A stretch of DNA of 32,165 nucleotides from positions 1 to 32,165 of the forward strand of contig NZ_NGFP01000043.1 of NCBI RefSeq assembly GCF_002149035.1. The letters run 5' to 3'. Within the stretch, counting starts at the first letter, position 1, and each line of letters starts with the position of its first letter. Source of the DNA: Streptosporangium minutum (lineage in GTDB: Bacteria; Actinomycetota; Actinomycetes; Streptosporangiales; Streptosporangiaceae). A model generated the notes under the pieces. The model did no database searches. It was not told the origin of the DNA and was given only the letters and a program-made list of their open reading frames with translations. The position numbers and the translations under genes are program-made. This document shows positions 1 to 8,329 of the stretch, one piece after another.

Positions 1-138
1 CCCCTCGGGGGTGTCGTCGGGGAGTTCGGCGGCGGCCGCATCCGGCGGGGCGGCGGGGGATACCCGCCCTTCCCGGTCTGCGTCGGCCTCCGGGGCGGCG
101 CCGGCCAGGCGGCCATCCGTGGAGTCGGTTTCGGACAT
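1..138 (-). CDS. N-terminal part of an unidentified acidic protein (cut by left edge)
   Basis: An open frame starts with ATG at 138 and reads 46 codons without a stop to the window edge. The visible N-terminus (MSETDSTDGRLAGAAPEADA and onward) is rich in Ala, Asp, Glu and Pro and has no hydrophobic segment, so it looks like a disordered acidic tail in front of an unseen domain. The ribosome binding site is weak (only GGCGG just upstream). It lies downstream of the LuxR gene on the same strand, 115 bp away, with a hairpin between them. The family cannot be told from this part. Confidence 0.45.
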   Translation of the reverse strand, partial: MSETDSTDGRLAGAAPEADADREGRVSPAAPPDAAAAELPDDTPEG

Positions 139-179
139 GCCGCCAGCGTCGCTTGCGCGGCACGCCGGGACTATGGGTA

Positions 180-201
180 GGGCCCCCCATTCGGAGGGCC
201 C
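180..201. terminator. Hairpin between LuxR gene and left-edge gene
   Basis: GGGCCCCCC at 180-188 and GGAGGGCCC at 193-201 pair in 8 of 9 positions around the tetraloop ATTC. It lies 53 nt past the LuxR-gene stop and has no T-run, so it is a candidate terminator only. Confidence 0.35.
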
Positions 202-253
202 CGATCGGGTGGGGTACTACGGGGGTAGGCGGTGCCGTACAGATCTGCCCGGT

Positions 254-3145
254 TCAGAGGCCGTCGCGGTCGACGCCCAGGTGCATCCCGAGGGCCGCGC
301 GAGAGCGGAGTCCGAGCTTGCGCAGCACGGCGCCGAGATGCTTCTCCACCGTTCTGGGTGATACGAAAAGCTGCTGGCCGATCTCCCGGTTGGTCAGCCC
401 GGCGGCGGCCATTTCGGCGATCTCCCGCTCCCGGGGCGACAGCCCGCCGCCGTACCCCTGCGGGCCACCGGGGTACCGCCCCCTCACCGCCACCCCGTAC
501 TTGCGGGCCAGCTGCGCGGCACGGTCCAGATCCCATCGGGCGCCCAACGCCTGAAACGTCGTGATCGCCGCGCGTAGCGGCTCCTCGGCCCGTGCGTCCG
601 CGGCGGCGAACAGGCAGCCGGCCGCCTGTTCACGGGCCTGGGCCGCCTCGTACGGGGCGCCCAGCCGGTCGTAGGCGGACCCGGCCGCCAGGAACTGCTC
701 CGCGGCGGCCGTACGGCCGGCCGCCAGATGCCCGCGCGCGTGCGCCAGCGCGGCCGGAGCCAGCGGAGCGTCCAGGCCGTCGGGCAGCGCCGAGAGCCGG
801 GCGATCAGATCGGCGGCCTCGTCGCGCCTGCCGACGCCGGCCATCGCCTCGGCCAGCGCGGGCACCGCCCGCACCGCCAGCGGCCAGAGCCCCTTGGTCT
901 CCCACACGGCGACCGCCGCGCCGGTCACCGCGAGCGCCGCCTCAGCCTCGCCGCGTGCGCTGGACAGCCTGAGGAATCCGGTCACCGACAGCGGGAGCAG
1001 CTCGTAGCCGCCCAGGGCGACGGTGCGCCGGACGACATCGTGCAGGTCGCGCCGGGCGGCGTCGAGGTCGCCGCGCGCGAGCGCCAGGCAGGCGGCGACC
1101 GTCTCGGCGGTGATCCGGTCGGCCGGGCGCCCGCCGTACTCGTCGAGAAGCAGCGCGGTCTCCTGGTCCAGCCCGTCCCATGTGCCCCGGCAGTAGGACA
1201 GCAGCAGCGCGACCAGCCGGCAGCGGGCCAGGGGTTCCCGGGAGGATTCCTCACCGGCCGCTCCCTGCGACGCGGCGGTCAGCAGCTGATCCGCGAGCTC
1301 GAAATGCCCGGCGCAACACACGTTCTCCGCGATGGACCGGTAGGCGTTCACCTCCTGGCGGTGCCGCGGCCGGCCGCCGGTCCGCCGGCGGATGCCGTCG
1401 GTCAGCGCGGCCCAGCGCGGATCACCGAATGCGCTCAGCGAGGTCGCGATCTTGCCGAGCACGAAGATCTCCTCTACCGGATCGCCTATGGCGGGCACCG
1501 CCTCCAGCGCCCGGTCCAGCCACACGGTGTGCTCGGCCAGCGTCACGGCCGCGTCCATCGGCCTGCCGAGCGCCGCCATCACCCACGCCGCGAGTTCGGG
1601 CCGGTCGCCGAGATCGTCGACCGCCGCGACGAAGGCACGCCGCTGCGCCCCGGGATCGTCGCCGAGCCTCTCCTGCAGCAGGCCGATCAGGAAGTGCAGC
1701 TGCCCGCGCGACGGCCCCGGCTGCTCGGACTCCAGAGCCTCCGACAGCAGGTCGATCACCTCCGGGGGACGCAGCACCTGACCGGCGGCCCAGCCCAGCC
1801 GCACCGCCAGACGTCCCCGGCGTTCTGGCTCCAGCGGCGCGTTCCGCAGCACGTCCTCCAGAATCCGCACGGCCTCGGCGTCGTCGCCCAGCTCCGACGC
1901 CTGGCCGGCGGCCTGCTCCGCGGCGTCCACCCACTCCCTCAGCAGACCGGCATGGCGCAGATGGTGAGCCTCCTGCCCCAGCGGCACCGGCTTCACCGAA
2001 CGTACGGCGGCCGCCGCCCGCGTGTGCAGGTCCTGCCGCCGCCCCAGGGGGATCCCCCCGTACACCGCCTGTGCGGCCAGCACATGCCGGAAGACCACCG
2101 TCCCGTCCTGCTCGGCCAGCAGCCCCGAGACCAGCAGCTCATCCAGCCCGGCCACGGTCTCGGGCCGGGACAGCCCGCCCACCTGGGCCAGCACCGCCAC
2201 CCGCGCCGGCACCTGCAGCACCGCCGCCGCCTCGGCCACCCCGCGCGCCGCCGCGGACAGCCGGCCCACCCGCTCGCGCACCGAGTCACGGACCCCCGGC
2301 GGCACGTCCAGCTCGGCCAGCGCCTTACGCGCCCATCGCCCGCTGCGCAGCTGGATCAGCGCACCTCGTTCCCGCAGCAACGCCAGCAGTTCCTGCACCG
2401 CCAGCGGCAGACCCGACGACAGCTCATGCAGGTGCGCCCCGAAGTCGGGGGTGACGTCCTTCGCGTCCAGGATCGAAGCCGCGAGCACGCCGGTCTGTTC
2501 GGCGTCCAGGGCCTCCAGCACGACATGGTCATGGAAGACCGAGTCCGGGAGACGGCCCGTCGTCTCCCGGATGCCGGCTCCGACCTCCTCGCCCCGGTAG
2601 ACGAGCACCACCGACATCCGGGCAGGCAGGGCCGCCAGCAGGTAGGCGAGGAACTCGACCGTCTGCTCGTCGGCCCAGTGCAGGTCCTCCATCACCAGCA
2701 CCACCGGCCCCAGCGCGTCCAGCACCTCCACCAGGCCGCGGAACAGCCGGTGGCGTTCGGCCGCCCGGTCGTCCAGCGGCTCCAGGGGAGGCGGCAGCAC
2801 CTCCGCGAGCTCGGGCAGCAACCCCCGCAACGCGCCCGCGACCGGTGACAGCTCGGCCCGCGCCAGCGGTCCACCCAGGCCGCGCAGCGCCTCCACCACC
2901 GGTCCCAGGGGGAACGGCTCCCGGATCCGCCGGGCGCCCCCGACGAGGAACAGGCGACCCGCCGCATCCGGGTGAGCCGCCATCTCCGTCACCAGCCGGG
3001 TCTTGCCGATGCCGGCCTCTCCCTCCAGCACCGCCACGGCGGGCGGACGGCTCACCGCGGTCACCAGACGCCGTAACTGGTCCTCACGCCCTACCAGAAC
3101 CGGAGAAACCACCCGTCCCGCGGCCGTACCGCCGTCCATCGCCAT
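254..3145 (-). CDS. Large ATPase-type LuxR family transcriptional regulator (LAL)
   Basis: This is a 963-residue regulator of the LAL (MalT-like, STAND-type ATPase) class, thought to switch on target promoters after ligand and ATP binding. Near the N-terminus VLVGREDQL opens the ATPase domain, GEAGIGKT is Walker A and VVLVMEDLHWADE is Walker B. The middle, about 500 residues, is Ala/Leu/Arg-rich and helical, consistent with a TPR-like sensor solenoid. The C-terminus (LSPREREIAEMAAAGLTNREIG through SPRTVEKHLGAVLRKLG) is a complete LuxR helix-turn-helix. Start choice: ATG at 3145 has GGAG nine bases upstream, whereas an in-frame GTG at 3160 has no such site. The length is normal for the class. 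No biosynthetic cluster is visible beside it, so the target is unknown. The epoxide hydrolase gene lies upstream on the same strand. Confidence 0.92.
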   Translation of the reverse strand: MAMDGGTAAGRVVSPVLVGREDQLRRLVTAVSRPPAVAVLEGEAGIGKTRLVTEMAAHPDAAGRLFLVGGARRIREPFPLGPVVEALRGLGGPLARAELSPVAGALRGLLPELAEVLPPPLEPLDDRAAERHRLFRGLVEVLDALGPVVLVMEDLHWADEQTVEFLAYLLAALPARMSVVLVYRGEEVGAGIRETTGRLPDSVFHDHVVLEALDAEQTGVLAASILDAKDVTPDFGAHLHELSSGLPLAVQELLALLRERGALIQLRSGRWARKALAELDVPPGVRDSVRERVGRLSAAARGVAEAAAVLQVPARVAVLAQVGGLSRPETVAGLDELLVSGLLAEQDGTVVFRHVLAAQAVYGGIPLGRRQDLHTRAAAAVRSVKPVPLGQEAHHLRHAGLLREWVDAAEQAAGQASELGDDAEAVRILEDVLRNAPLEPERRGRLAVRLGWAAGQVLRPPEVIDLLSEALESEQPGPSRGQLHFLIGLLQERLGDDPGAQRRAFVAAVDDLGDRPELAAWVMAALGRPMDAAVTLAEHTVWLDRALEAVPAIGDPVEEIFVLGKIATSLSAFGDPRWAALTDGIRRRTGGRPRHRQEVNAYRSIAENVCCAGHFELADQLLTAASQGAAGEESSREPLARCRLVALLLSYCRGTWDGLDQETALLLDEYGGRPADRITAETVAACLALARGDLDAARRDLHDVVRRTVALGGYELLPLSVTGFLRLSSARGEAEAALAVTGAAVAVWETKGLWPLAVRAVPALAEAMAGVGRRDEAADLIARLSALPDGLDAPLAPAALAHARGHLAAGRTAAAEQFLAAGSAYDRLGAPYEAAQAREQAAGCLFAAADARAEEPLRAAITTFQALGARWDLDRAAQLARKYGVAVRGRYPGGPQGYGGGLSPREREIAEMAAAGLTNREIGQQLFVSPRTVEKHLGAVLRKLGLRSRAALGMHLGVDRDGL

Positions 3146-3281
3146 CCGGCACGTCTCCACTCACCCGGCCCAGCTCCACAACGGCCACTCGGACTCCAGG
3201 CCCTGAACCGTTACGATCCGGATAATTCAAACAGCAAGCCCCCGCCGCCACTACCGCCCCTCCCGGATTCCGGCCGCCGTC

Positions 3282-3295
3282 CGCGGGAAGCCGCG
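3282..3295 (-). terminator. Small hairpin after epoxide hydrolase gene
   Basis: CGCGG and CCGCG pair around GAAG (CTTC loop on the minus strand), some 29 nt downstream of the epoxide hydrolase stop. The stem is short and there is no T-run; a weak candidate. Confidence 0.28.
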
Positions 3296-3323
3296 TCACG
3301 TCGCCGGGAGCCGGGCCGGGCCG

Positions 3324-4496
3324 TCAGGCGAGCTTGCGGAAGAACCCGCGGATGTCGTCGATCAGCAGGTCGGGGGCGTCGTGGGCGGCCCAGTGGCTAC
3401 CGCGGTCGTACTCGTTCCACGACACGATGTTGGAGTGGTCGCGCTCGGCGAAGCGGCGCAGCGGGCGGAAGTCGTAGGCGAAGGAGGCCAGGCCCATCGG
3501 GAAGGTGGTCGGCTCGGTCTCCTTGTCGCCGTGGTGGTTCTCGTAGTAGAACCGCGCCGAGGAGGCGGCGGTGTTGGTCAGCCAGTAGATCGTGGCGTTG
3601 GTGAGGATCAGGTCAGGGTCCGGGACGCCGCCCAGCAGCTGGCCGATCCAGGCGAGCTGTCCCGCAGGCGAGTCGGCCAGGGCGTGGGCGAGGGTCTGCG
3701 GCTGCGCCTGCTGGGCGCGGTCGTGGACGGCGTGTTCGACGAAGGACTGCAGGAAGCCCAGATACGCCATGTCCTGTGGGGAGAGGCTCTCGAACTCGGC
3801 GGGATCGCCGGAGGGGAAGGAGAAGATCTGGTTGACGTGGACGCCGATGACCTGGTCGCCGTGGCGGCGGCCCAGCAGGGGGCTGACGATCGCGCCGGCG
3901 TCGTTGCCGTGCGCGCCGAACCGCTCGTAGCCCAGGCGGCGCATCAGCTCGGCCCACGCGTCGGCGGTGCGGGCCGCGTCCCAGCCCTTGCTCCGGGTGT
4001 GGCCGGAGAATCCGAATCCCGGCAGGGACGGGATGACCACGTGGAAGGCGTCGGCGGGGTCGCCGCCGTGCGCGGCGGGGTCGGTGAGCGGGCCGATCAG
4101 GCCCAGGTACTCCACGAAGGTGTTGGGCCAGCCGTGGGTGAGGATCAGCGGCGTGGCGGCCAGCTCGGGGGACCTGACGTGGACGAAGTGGATGAGCTGC
4201 CCATCGATCTCGGTGGTGAACTGCGGGAAAGCATTGATCTTGGCCTCCCACGCCCGCCAGTCGTAGGAGCCGCGCCACCGCGCCAGCAGATCCCGCACGA
4301 ACGACACGGGCACGCCGTACTCCCAGCCGGGCTGTACCGGGCCCCGCTGCACCCCGTCGGTCACCTCGGACTCGGGCAGTTCCTCGGCGAACCGGGTGCG
4401 GGCCAGCCGGTCGGCCAGGTCGTCCAGGTCGGCCTGCGGGATCTCGACGCGGAACGGTTCGATCTTCTCTTCAAAGCTCACAGGTAGTCCCATCAT
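3324..4496 (-). CDS. Epoxide hydrolase (EHN-domain, microsomal-type alpha/beta hydrolase)
   Basis: A 390-residue enzyme expected to open epoxides to diols in the cytosol. Residues about 10-115 (KIEPFRVEIPQADLDDLADR and following) form the N-terminal EHN domain. HGWP at 121-124 is the oxyanion-hole motif. HGNDAGA places the nucleophilic Asp at 199. The C-terminal GSHWAAHDAPDLLIDDI carries the likely catalytic His. Start choice: an in-frame ATG exists at 4697, but the extra 67 residues are Arg/Pro/Cys-rich and unlike the family. ATG at 4496 has GGAG eleven bases upstream and gives the usual length; 4493 is a second ATG. The 291 bp upstream to the response regulator hold no convincing gene. No cofactor or pathway partner is adjacent. 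Confidence 0.9.
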   Translation of the reverse strand: MMGLPVSFEEKIEPFRVEIPQADLDDLADRLARTRFAEELPESEVTDGVQRGPVQPGWEYGVPVSFVRDLLARWRGSYDWRAWEAKINAFPQFTTEIDGQLIHFVHVRSPELAATPLILTHGWPNTFVEYLGLIGPLTDPAAHGGDPADAFHVVIPSLPGFGFSGHTRSKGWDAARTADAWAELMRRLGYERFGAHGNDAGAIVSPLLGRRHGDQVIGVHVNQIFSFPSGDPAEFESLSPQDMAYLGFLQSFVEHAVHDRAQQAQPQTLAHALADSPAGQLAWIGQLLGGVPDPDLILTNATIYWLTNTAASSARFYYENHHGDKETEPTTFPMGLASFAYDFRPLRRFAERDHSNIVSWNEYDRGSHWAAHDAPDLLIDDIRGFFRKLA

Positions 4497-4787
4497 CGGG
4501 TTGACCACTCCAAGCGGTCTTGACCTGCATAAGCTTCGCAACGGGCATGGTCGTGCGGGTAGTGTCTCCCACACCGTTCCCGATGGTGTCCGCATGTCCC
4601 GGGCTGCGCTCCGCGTGCCATGGACATGCAGATTGCACACCCGGAATCCGCGGCGTACCCGATGGCCGTCCGGGGCGTCCGGGCAGGAGGCGCGCACGCG
4701 CCGGTTCTGTGACGGCGGGCGGCTGGTCTCCGCCGGCCCGGAGCGGGGCCCACCTGGCCGAACCGGTGGCGGCCGCCGTGGGGCGCC

Positions 4788-5393
4788 TCAGATCCAGCCG
4801 GCTTCGGCGGCGATCCGGATGGCGTCCACCCGGTTGCGCGCGTTGAGCTTGGTGACGGACGAGGCCAGGTAGTTGCGCACCGTCCCGTATGACAGGCCGA
4901 TCCGCGCCGCGATCTCCGGCGGCTCGGCACCGGAGGCGGTGAGGCGGAGCACCTCGGCCTCCCGCTCGGTCAGCGGGCTGCCCTGGACGTCGAGGGCCGC
5001 GAAGGCGAGCTGGGGATCCACCACCCGGCCGCCCCCGGCGACGGTGCGGACGGCCTCGATCAGTTCCTTCGGCCGGGAGTGCTTGACCATGAACCCCGCC
5101 ACGTGCGCCGACAGCGCCCGGCGCAGGCTGCCGGGCCGCCCGACGCCGGTGAGGATCAACGTCCGGCACTCCGGCAGCCGTTCGTGCAGCTCGGCGGCCG
5201 CGCTGAGCCCGTCCATGCCGGGAAGCTCGATGTCGATCACGGCCACGTCGGGGCGAGTCCGCAGAGCCGTCGACACGATCACATCACCGGCTCCGACCTC
5301 GGCGACGACCTCGATGTCGTCCTCCAACGCCAGCAGGGCGGCCAGCGCCTCCCGCAGCATGCTCATGTCCTCGGCCAGCAGAACGCGGATCAC
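4788..5393 (-). CDS. NarL/FixJ-type response regulator (orphan)
   Basis: A 201-residue two-component response regulator. The receiver domain starts MIRVLLAEDMSMLREAL, with acidic residues E8/D9 and phospho-acceptor D54 in VIDIELPGMDGL. The C-terminal part (SPLTEREAEVLRLTASGAEPPEIAARIG, then GTVRNYLASSVTKLNARNRVDA) is a LuxR-type helix-turn-helix. The usual pattern in this subfamily is phosphorylation, dimerisation and promoter binding. GTG at 5393 is chosen because GGAGGG lies six bases upstream; the longer in-frame ATG at 5462 adds a Pro-rich tail foreign to the family. No histidine kinase is next to it, although this subfamily (DesR/LiaR-like) is commonly paired with one. Its partner is therefore elsewhere. 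Confidence 0.9.
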   Translation of the reverse strand: MIRVLLAEDMSMLREALAALLALEDDIEVVAEVGAGDVIVSTALRTRPDVAVIDIELPGMDGLSAAAELHERLPECRTLILTGVGRPGSLRRALSAHVAGFMVKHSRPKELIEAVRTVAGGGRVVDPQLAFAALDVQGSPLTEREAEVLRLTASGAEPPEIAARIGLSYGTVRNYLASSVTKLNARNRVDAIRIAAEAGWI

Positions 5394-5603
5394 TCGGCTC
5401 CCTCCGTCCGGTGACAGACCTGTCCTCGCCAGGATAGGGAGCCGCACGACAGGCAGTGGCATCGCCCGGCGTCCGCGCGACCGGTCCGGTGGAACACGCC
5501 GAGCCCGGCCGCAGCGCCGTCCCGGCGGCGGAGGTGATCCAGGCGGCGGCCGTCGCCGTCCGAAGGCCGAACCGGCCGCTCGCCGGCCGGATCCCCGCCG
5601 GCA

Positions 5604-5628
5604 GCCGGGGCAGGGGCGCCGCCCCGGC
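5604..5628 (-). terminator. Terminator of the amino acid importer operon
   Basis: GCCGGGGC at 5604-5611 and GCCCCGGC at 5621-5628 form a perfect 8-bp stem with a 9-nt loop, 14 nt beyond the stop of the ATPase gene. There is no T-run, as is common in GC-rich actinomycetes. Confidence 0.5.
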
Positions 5629-5642
5629 CACCTGGCAGAGCA

Positions 5643-6455
5643 CTACTGGTGATCCTGGCGCTCCTTCGGGTGGAGCACGCTGGACAGGAAGGCCCTGGTC
5701 CGTTCGTGGCCCGGGTTGGCCAGGAGTTCGCGGGGCCGGCCCCGCTCGACGACCACGCCGTCGGCGAAGAAGGTCAGCCAGTCGCCGACCTCCCTGGCGA
5801 AGGCGATCTCGTGGGTCACCACGACCATCGTCATCCCCTCGGCGGCCAGGCCCTTCATGACCTCCAGGACCTCGTCGACCAGCTCCGGGTCCAGGGCGGA
5901 GGTGGGCTCGTCGAACAGCATCAGCGCCGGGTTCATCGCCAGTGCCCTGGCGATGGCCACCCGCTGCTGCTGACCGCCGGAGAGCTGGTGGGGCCGCTTG
6001 TGCGCGTGGTCGGCCAGGCCCACCCGCTCCAGGTGCTCCATGGCCAGCGCCCGCGCCCGGTCCCCGGGGGTGCCCAGGACGTGGACGGGGCCGCAGGCGA
6101 CGTTCTCCAGCGCGCTGTGGTGGGCGAACAGGTTGAAGCGCTGGAACACCATGCCGATGTTCCTGCGGAAGGCGGCGAACTCCTTGGGCGTCCAGGGGTG
6201 GTACCTGTCGCCGCGCAGGGTGTGGCCGACCTCCTGGCCGAGCACCCGCAGGCTGCCGCCGAGCACCGGCTCCAGGCCGTTGAGGCACCGCAGGAACGTG
6301 GACTTGCCCGAGCCCGACGGGCCGATGATGCAGCTCACCTCGCCGGAGGCGACGGTGAGGTCCACGCCGTTGAGCACCTGCACCTCGCCGTAGCTCATCC
6401 GGACGCCCGAGGCCTGCACGACCTGCTTGTCCGGCTGCTTGTCCGGCGCGTTCAT
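5643..6455 (-). CDS. Polar amino acid ABC transporter, ATP-binding subunit
   Basis: A 270-residue GlnQ/HisP-type ATPase that would power uptake of an amino acid or related solute at the inner face of the membrane. Visible motifs are Walker [10 protein letters not shown]-loop region FQRFNLF, signature [16 protein letters not shown], Walker B LMLFDEP with the D-loop SALDP, and the switch His in VVVTHE. The start is ATG at 6455, which overlaps the permease stop by 4 bp (ATGA) and suggests translational coupling. Longer readings of this frame run out of frame through the permease gene. It is the last gene of a four-gene operon with a terminator hairpin behind it. Confidence 0.94.
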   Translation of the reverse strand: MNAPDKQPDKQVVQASGVRMSYGEVQVLNGVDLTVASGEVSCIIGPSGSGKSTFLRCLNGLEPVLGGSLRVLGQEVGHTLRGDRYHPWTPKEFAAFRRNIGMVFQRFNLFAHHSALENVACGPVHVLGTPGDRARALAMEHLERVGLADHAHKRPHQLSGGQQQRVAIARALAMNPALMLFDEPTSALDPELVDEVLEVMKGLAAEGMTMVVVTHEIAFAREVGDWLTFFADGVVVERGRPRELLANPGHERTRAFLSSVLHPKERQDHQ

Positions 6456-7366
6456 GCGGCCGCCTTCGGCAGGATCCTGGCGGCCAGGCCGCCGCCGCGC
6501 ACCAGCCGTACGGCCTCGGAGCCGAAGCGGCGCTCCAGTCTGCCCTGCAGGAAGGTCGCCACGGCGGTCATGAGCATGTACCAAAGGCTCGCCACGATCA
6601 GCAGCTCCATGATCCGATTGTTCGCCTTGTAGATCTGGCTGGCGTTGGTCATCAGGTCGTGCCCGGCGACCACGTAGACCAGCGAGGTGGTCTTCAGCAT
6701 GGAGATGAACTCGTTGCCGGTGGGCGGGATGATGATGCGCAGCGCCTGGGGCAGCACGATGACCCGCATCCGCTTGGCCGGGGTCATGCCCAGCGCGTAC
6801 GCCGCCTCGGTCTGGCCGTTGTCGACGGCCTGGATCCCGGCGCGCACGGTCTCGGCGAAGTAGGCCGCCAGGTTCAGCCCCAGCCCCAGCATGGCCGAGG
6901 TGAAGCCGGTCATCACATCGTTGGTGTCCCACTTGACGCCGATCATGGTGAACGGGATCTTGAGCACCAGCTCGGGGAACAGGAACGCCAGGTTGTACCA
7001 GAAGATGAGCTGCACCAGCACCGGCGTGCCCCGGAAGAACCAGATGTAGAACGTGGCCAGCCCGCTCAGCACCGGGTTGTGCGCCAGCCGCATGATCGCG
7101 ACCAGCACGCCCAGGATCAGCCCGAGGGCCGTGGCCAGGACCGAGATCTCGATGGTGACCCAGACCCCGCTCAGGATCCGGTCGTGGAACACGTACTCGG
7201 CGACCTTGCCCCAGTCCAGGTTCGGGTTGGCCACGATGAGGTAGGCCAGCTGGGCCGCGACCGCCAGCGCGACCACCGCGGCCAGCCAGCGGCCCCAGTG
7301 CCAGGTCCGCGCGACGGGGATCGGCCTGCCCGACGCGTCGGTGATCGGTTCGGTCCGCACGGTCAC
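6452..7366 (-). CDS. Polar amino acid ABC transporter permease
   Basis: A 304-residue HisM/GlnP-type membrane permease. It has a charged N-terminal tail, then a first membrane segment [19 protein letters not shown], followed by several more ([38 protein letters not shown] and others). The coupling loop [22 protein letters not shown] with downstream [21 protein letters not shown] is the classic ATPase-contact motif of this family. One permease gene is present, so a homodimer is likely. It overlaps the binding-protein gene and the ATPase gene by 4 bp each, so all three subunits are probably translated in step. Confidence 0.94.
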   Translation of the reverse strand: MTVRTEPITDASGRPIPVARTWHWGRWLAAVVALAVAAQLAYLIVANPNLDWGKVAEYVFHDRILSGVWVTIEISVLATALGLILGVLVAIMRLAHNPVLSGLATFYIWFFRGTPVLVQLIFWYNLAFLFPELVLKIPFTMIGVKWDTNDVMTGFTSAMLGLGLNLAAYFAETVRAGIQAVDNGQTEAAYALGMTPAKRMRVIVLPQALRIIIPPTGNEFISMLKTTSLVYVVAGHDLMTNASQIYKANNRIMELLIVASLWYMLMTAVATFLQGRLERRFGSEAVRLVRGGGLAARILPKAAA

Positions 7367-8316
7367 TTACCGCCGTTGATCACAGCGGACTGGACGGCCA
7401 GCTTGTCGATGTTCCACGCGGAGAGCAGCTTGCCGTACTCCCCGCTCTGGATGAGCGAGTCCAGCGCGCCCTTGACGGACTCGATGAGCTCCTTGTTGTC
7501 CGGCTTCATCCCGATGCCCCACGGGCTCTCGGTGCCTTCGAGGGCGATCGCCTCCATGGCGAGCTTGGGATCCGTGGACTTGTAGGCGGCCACCACGTAG
7601 TCGGTGACGGTGGCCTGCGCGCGACCGTTGCTCACCTGGAGCATGGCCTCCGTGTCGCCGGGGAACTTCAGGATGTTCATTGCGGTCTTGCCGTTTTTCT
7701 TGCAGTCGGCGTCGTAGCTCTCGGCCAGCTCCATCGAGGAGCCGTTGTCGACGACGGAGACGGTCTTGCCGCAGATGTCCGCCGGCCCGGCGATACCGGC
7801 CGGGTTGCCCTTCTTGACCAGCAGCGCCGAGCCCGCCTGCACGTAGTCGACGAAGGTGACCTGTCCCTGCCGCTCGGCGTTGTCGGTCATCGAGGAGATG
7901 ACGAAGTCGTAGCGGCCGGTGAGCACCCCGGGGATCTGTGAGTTGAACTCCTCGTCGGTGATGGTCACGTTGACGCCGAGTTTCCTGGCGATGGCCCTGG
8001 TCAGGGCGGGGTCGAAACCGATCGGGGTCTTGCCGTCACTGGCGAACATCTCCATCGGCGGGTAGCCGATGGAGGAGACGACCTTCAGACCGGCGGACTT
8101 CACGTTCGCCGGCGCCTTGGCGGCGAGGTCCTTGTCGGGGGTGATGGCGTTGATGACGTCGGCCGCCTTCTCCTCGGTGGGAGCAGGGTCGAGGACGACG
8201 GCCGGCGCCGTGGCCGCCGCGTCGGACGTGCCGCCGTCCAGGGACTGGGCGCCGCACGCCGTGGTGGCGGCCAGCAGTGCGCCGGCGGCGAGCGTGGTGA
8301 GAATCCGGGTGTTCAA
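7363..8316 (-). CDS. Amino acid ABC transporter substrate-binding lipoprotein
   Basis: A 317-residue extracytoplasmic binding protein (SBP family 3). The N-terminus [21 protein letters not shown] is a lipoprotein signal with the lipid Cys at 21. The mature part contains [20 protein letters not shown] and [20 protein letters not shown], typical of the His/Gln-binding fold. The start is a TTG at 8316 preceded by AAGGAG eight bases away; this ribosome site is joined to the stop codon of the upstream amidohydrolase gene (TGAAGGAG), so the genes are co-transcribed. The ligand cannot be read from the sequence. Linkage to an amidohydrolase suggests an amino acid or amide substrate. Confidence 0.93.
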   Translation of the reverse strand: MNTRILTTLAAGALLAATTACGAQSLDGGTSDAAATAPAVVLDPAPTEEKAADVINAITPDKDLAAKAPANVKSAGLKVVSSIGYPPMEMFASDGKTPIGFDPALTRAIARKLGVNVTITDEEFNSQIPGVLTGRYDFVISSMTDNAERQGQVTFVDYVQAGSALLVKKGNPAGIAGPADICGKTVSVVDNGSSMELAESYDADCKKNGKTAMNILKFPGDTEAMLQVSNGRAQATVTDYVVAAYKSTDPKLAMEAIALEGTESPWGIGMKPDNKELIESVKGALDSLIQSGEYGKLLSAWNIDKLAVQSAVINGGK

Positions 8317-8329
8317 GGGGGGTGCTCCT

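Noticed and set aside
254-3225. Several long plus-strand frames opposite the LuxR gene (for example 706 codons from 728)
   Set aside because: Gln/Arg/Pro/His-rich antisense shadows of a GC-rich gene, with no recognisable domain.
4471-4548. 25-codon minus-strand frame (MPVAKLMQVKTAWSGQ...) overlapping the epoxide hydrolase start
   Set aside because: No ribosome site, out of frame with the enzyme, and nothing regulatory such as a repeat or stall motif; probably chance.
5284-6288. 334-codon minus-strand frame across the ATPase gene and the response regulator start
   Set aside because: Frame-shifted reading of the ATPase gene; composition is Arg/Gly/Pro-rich without homology.
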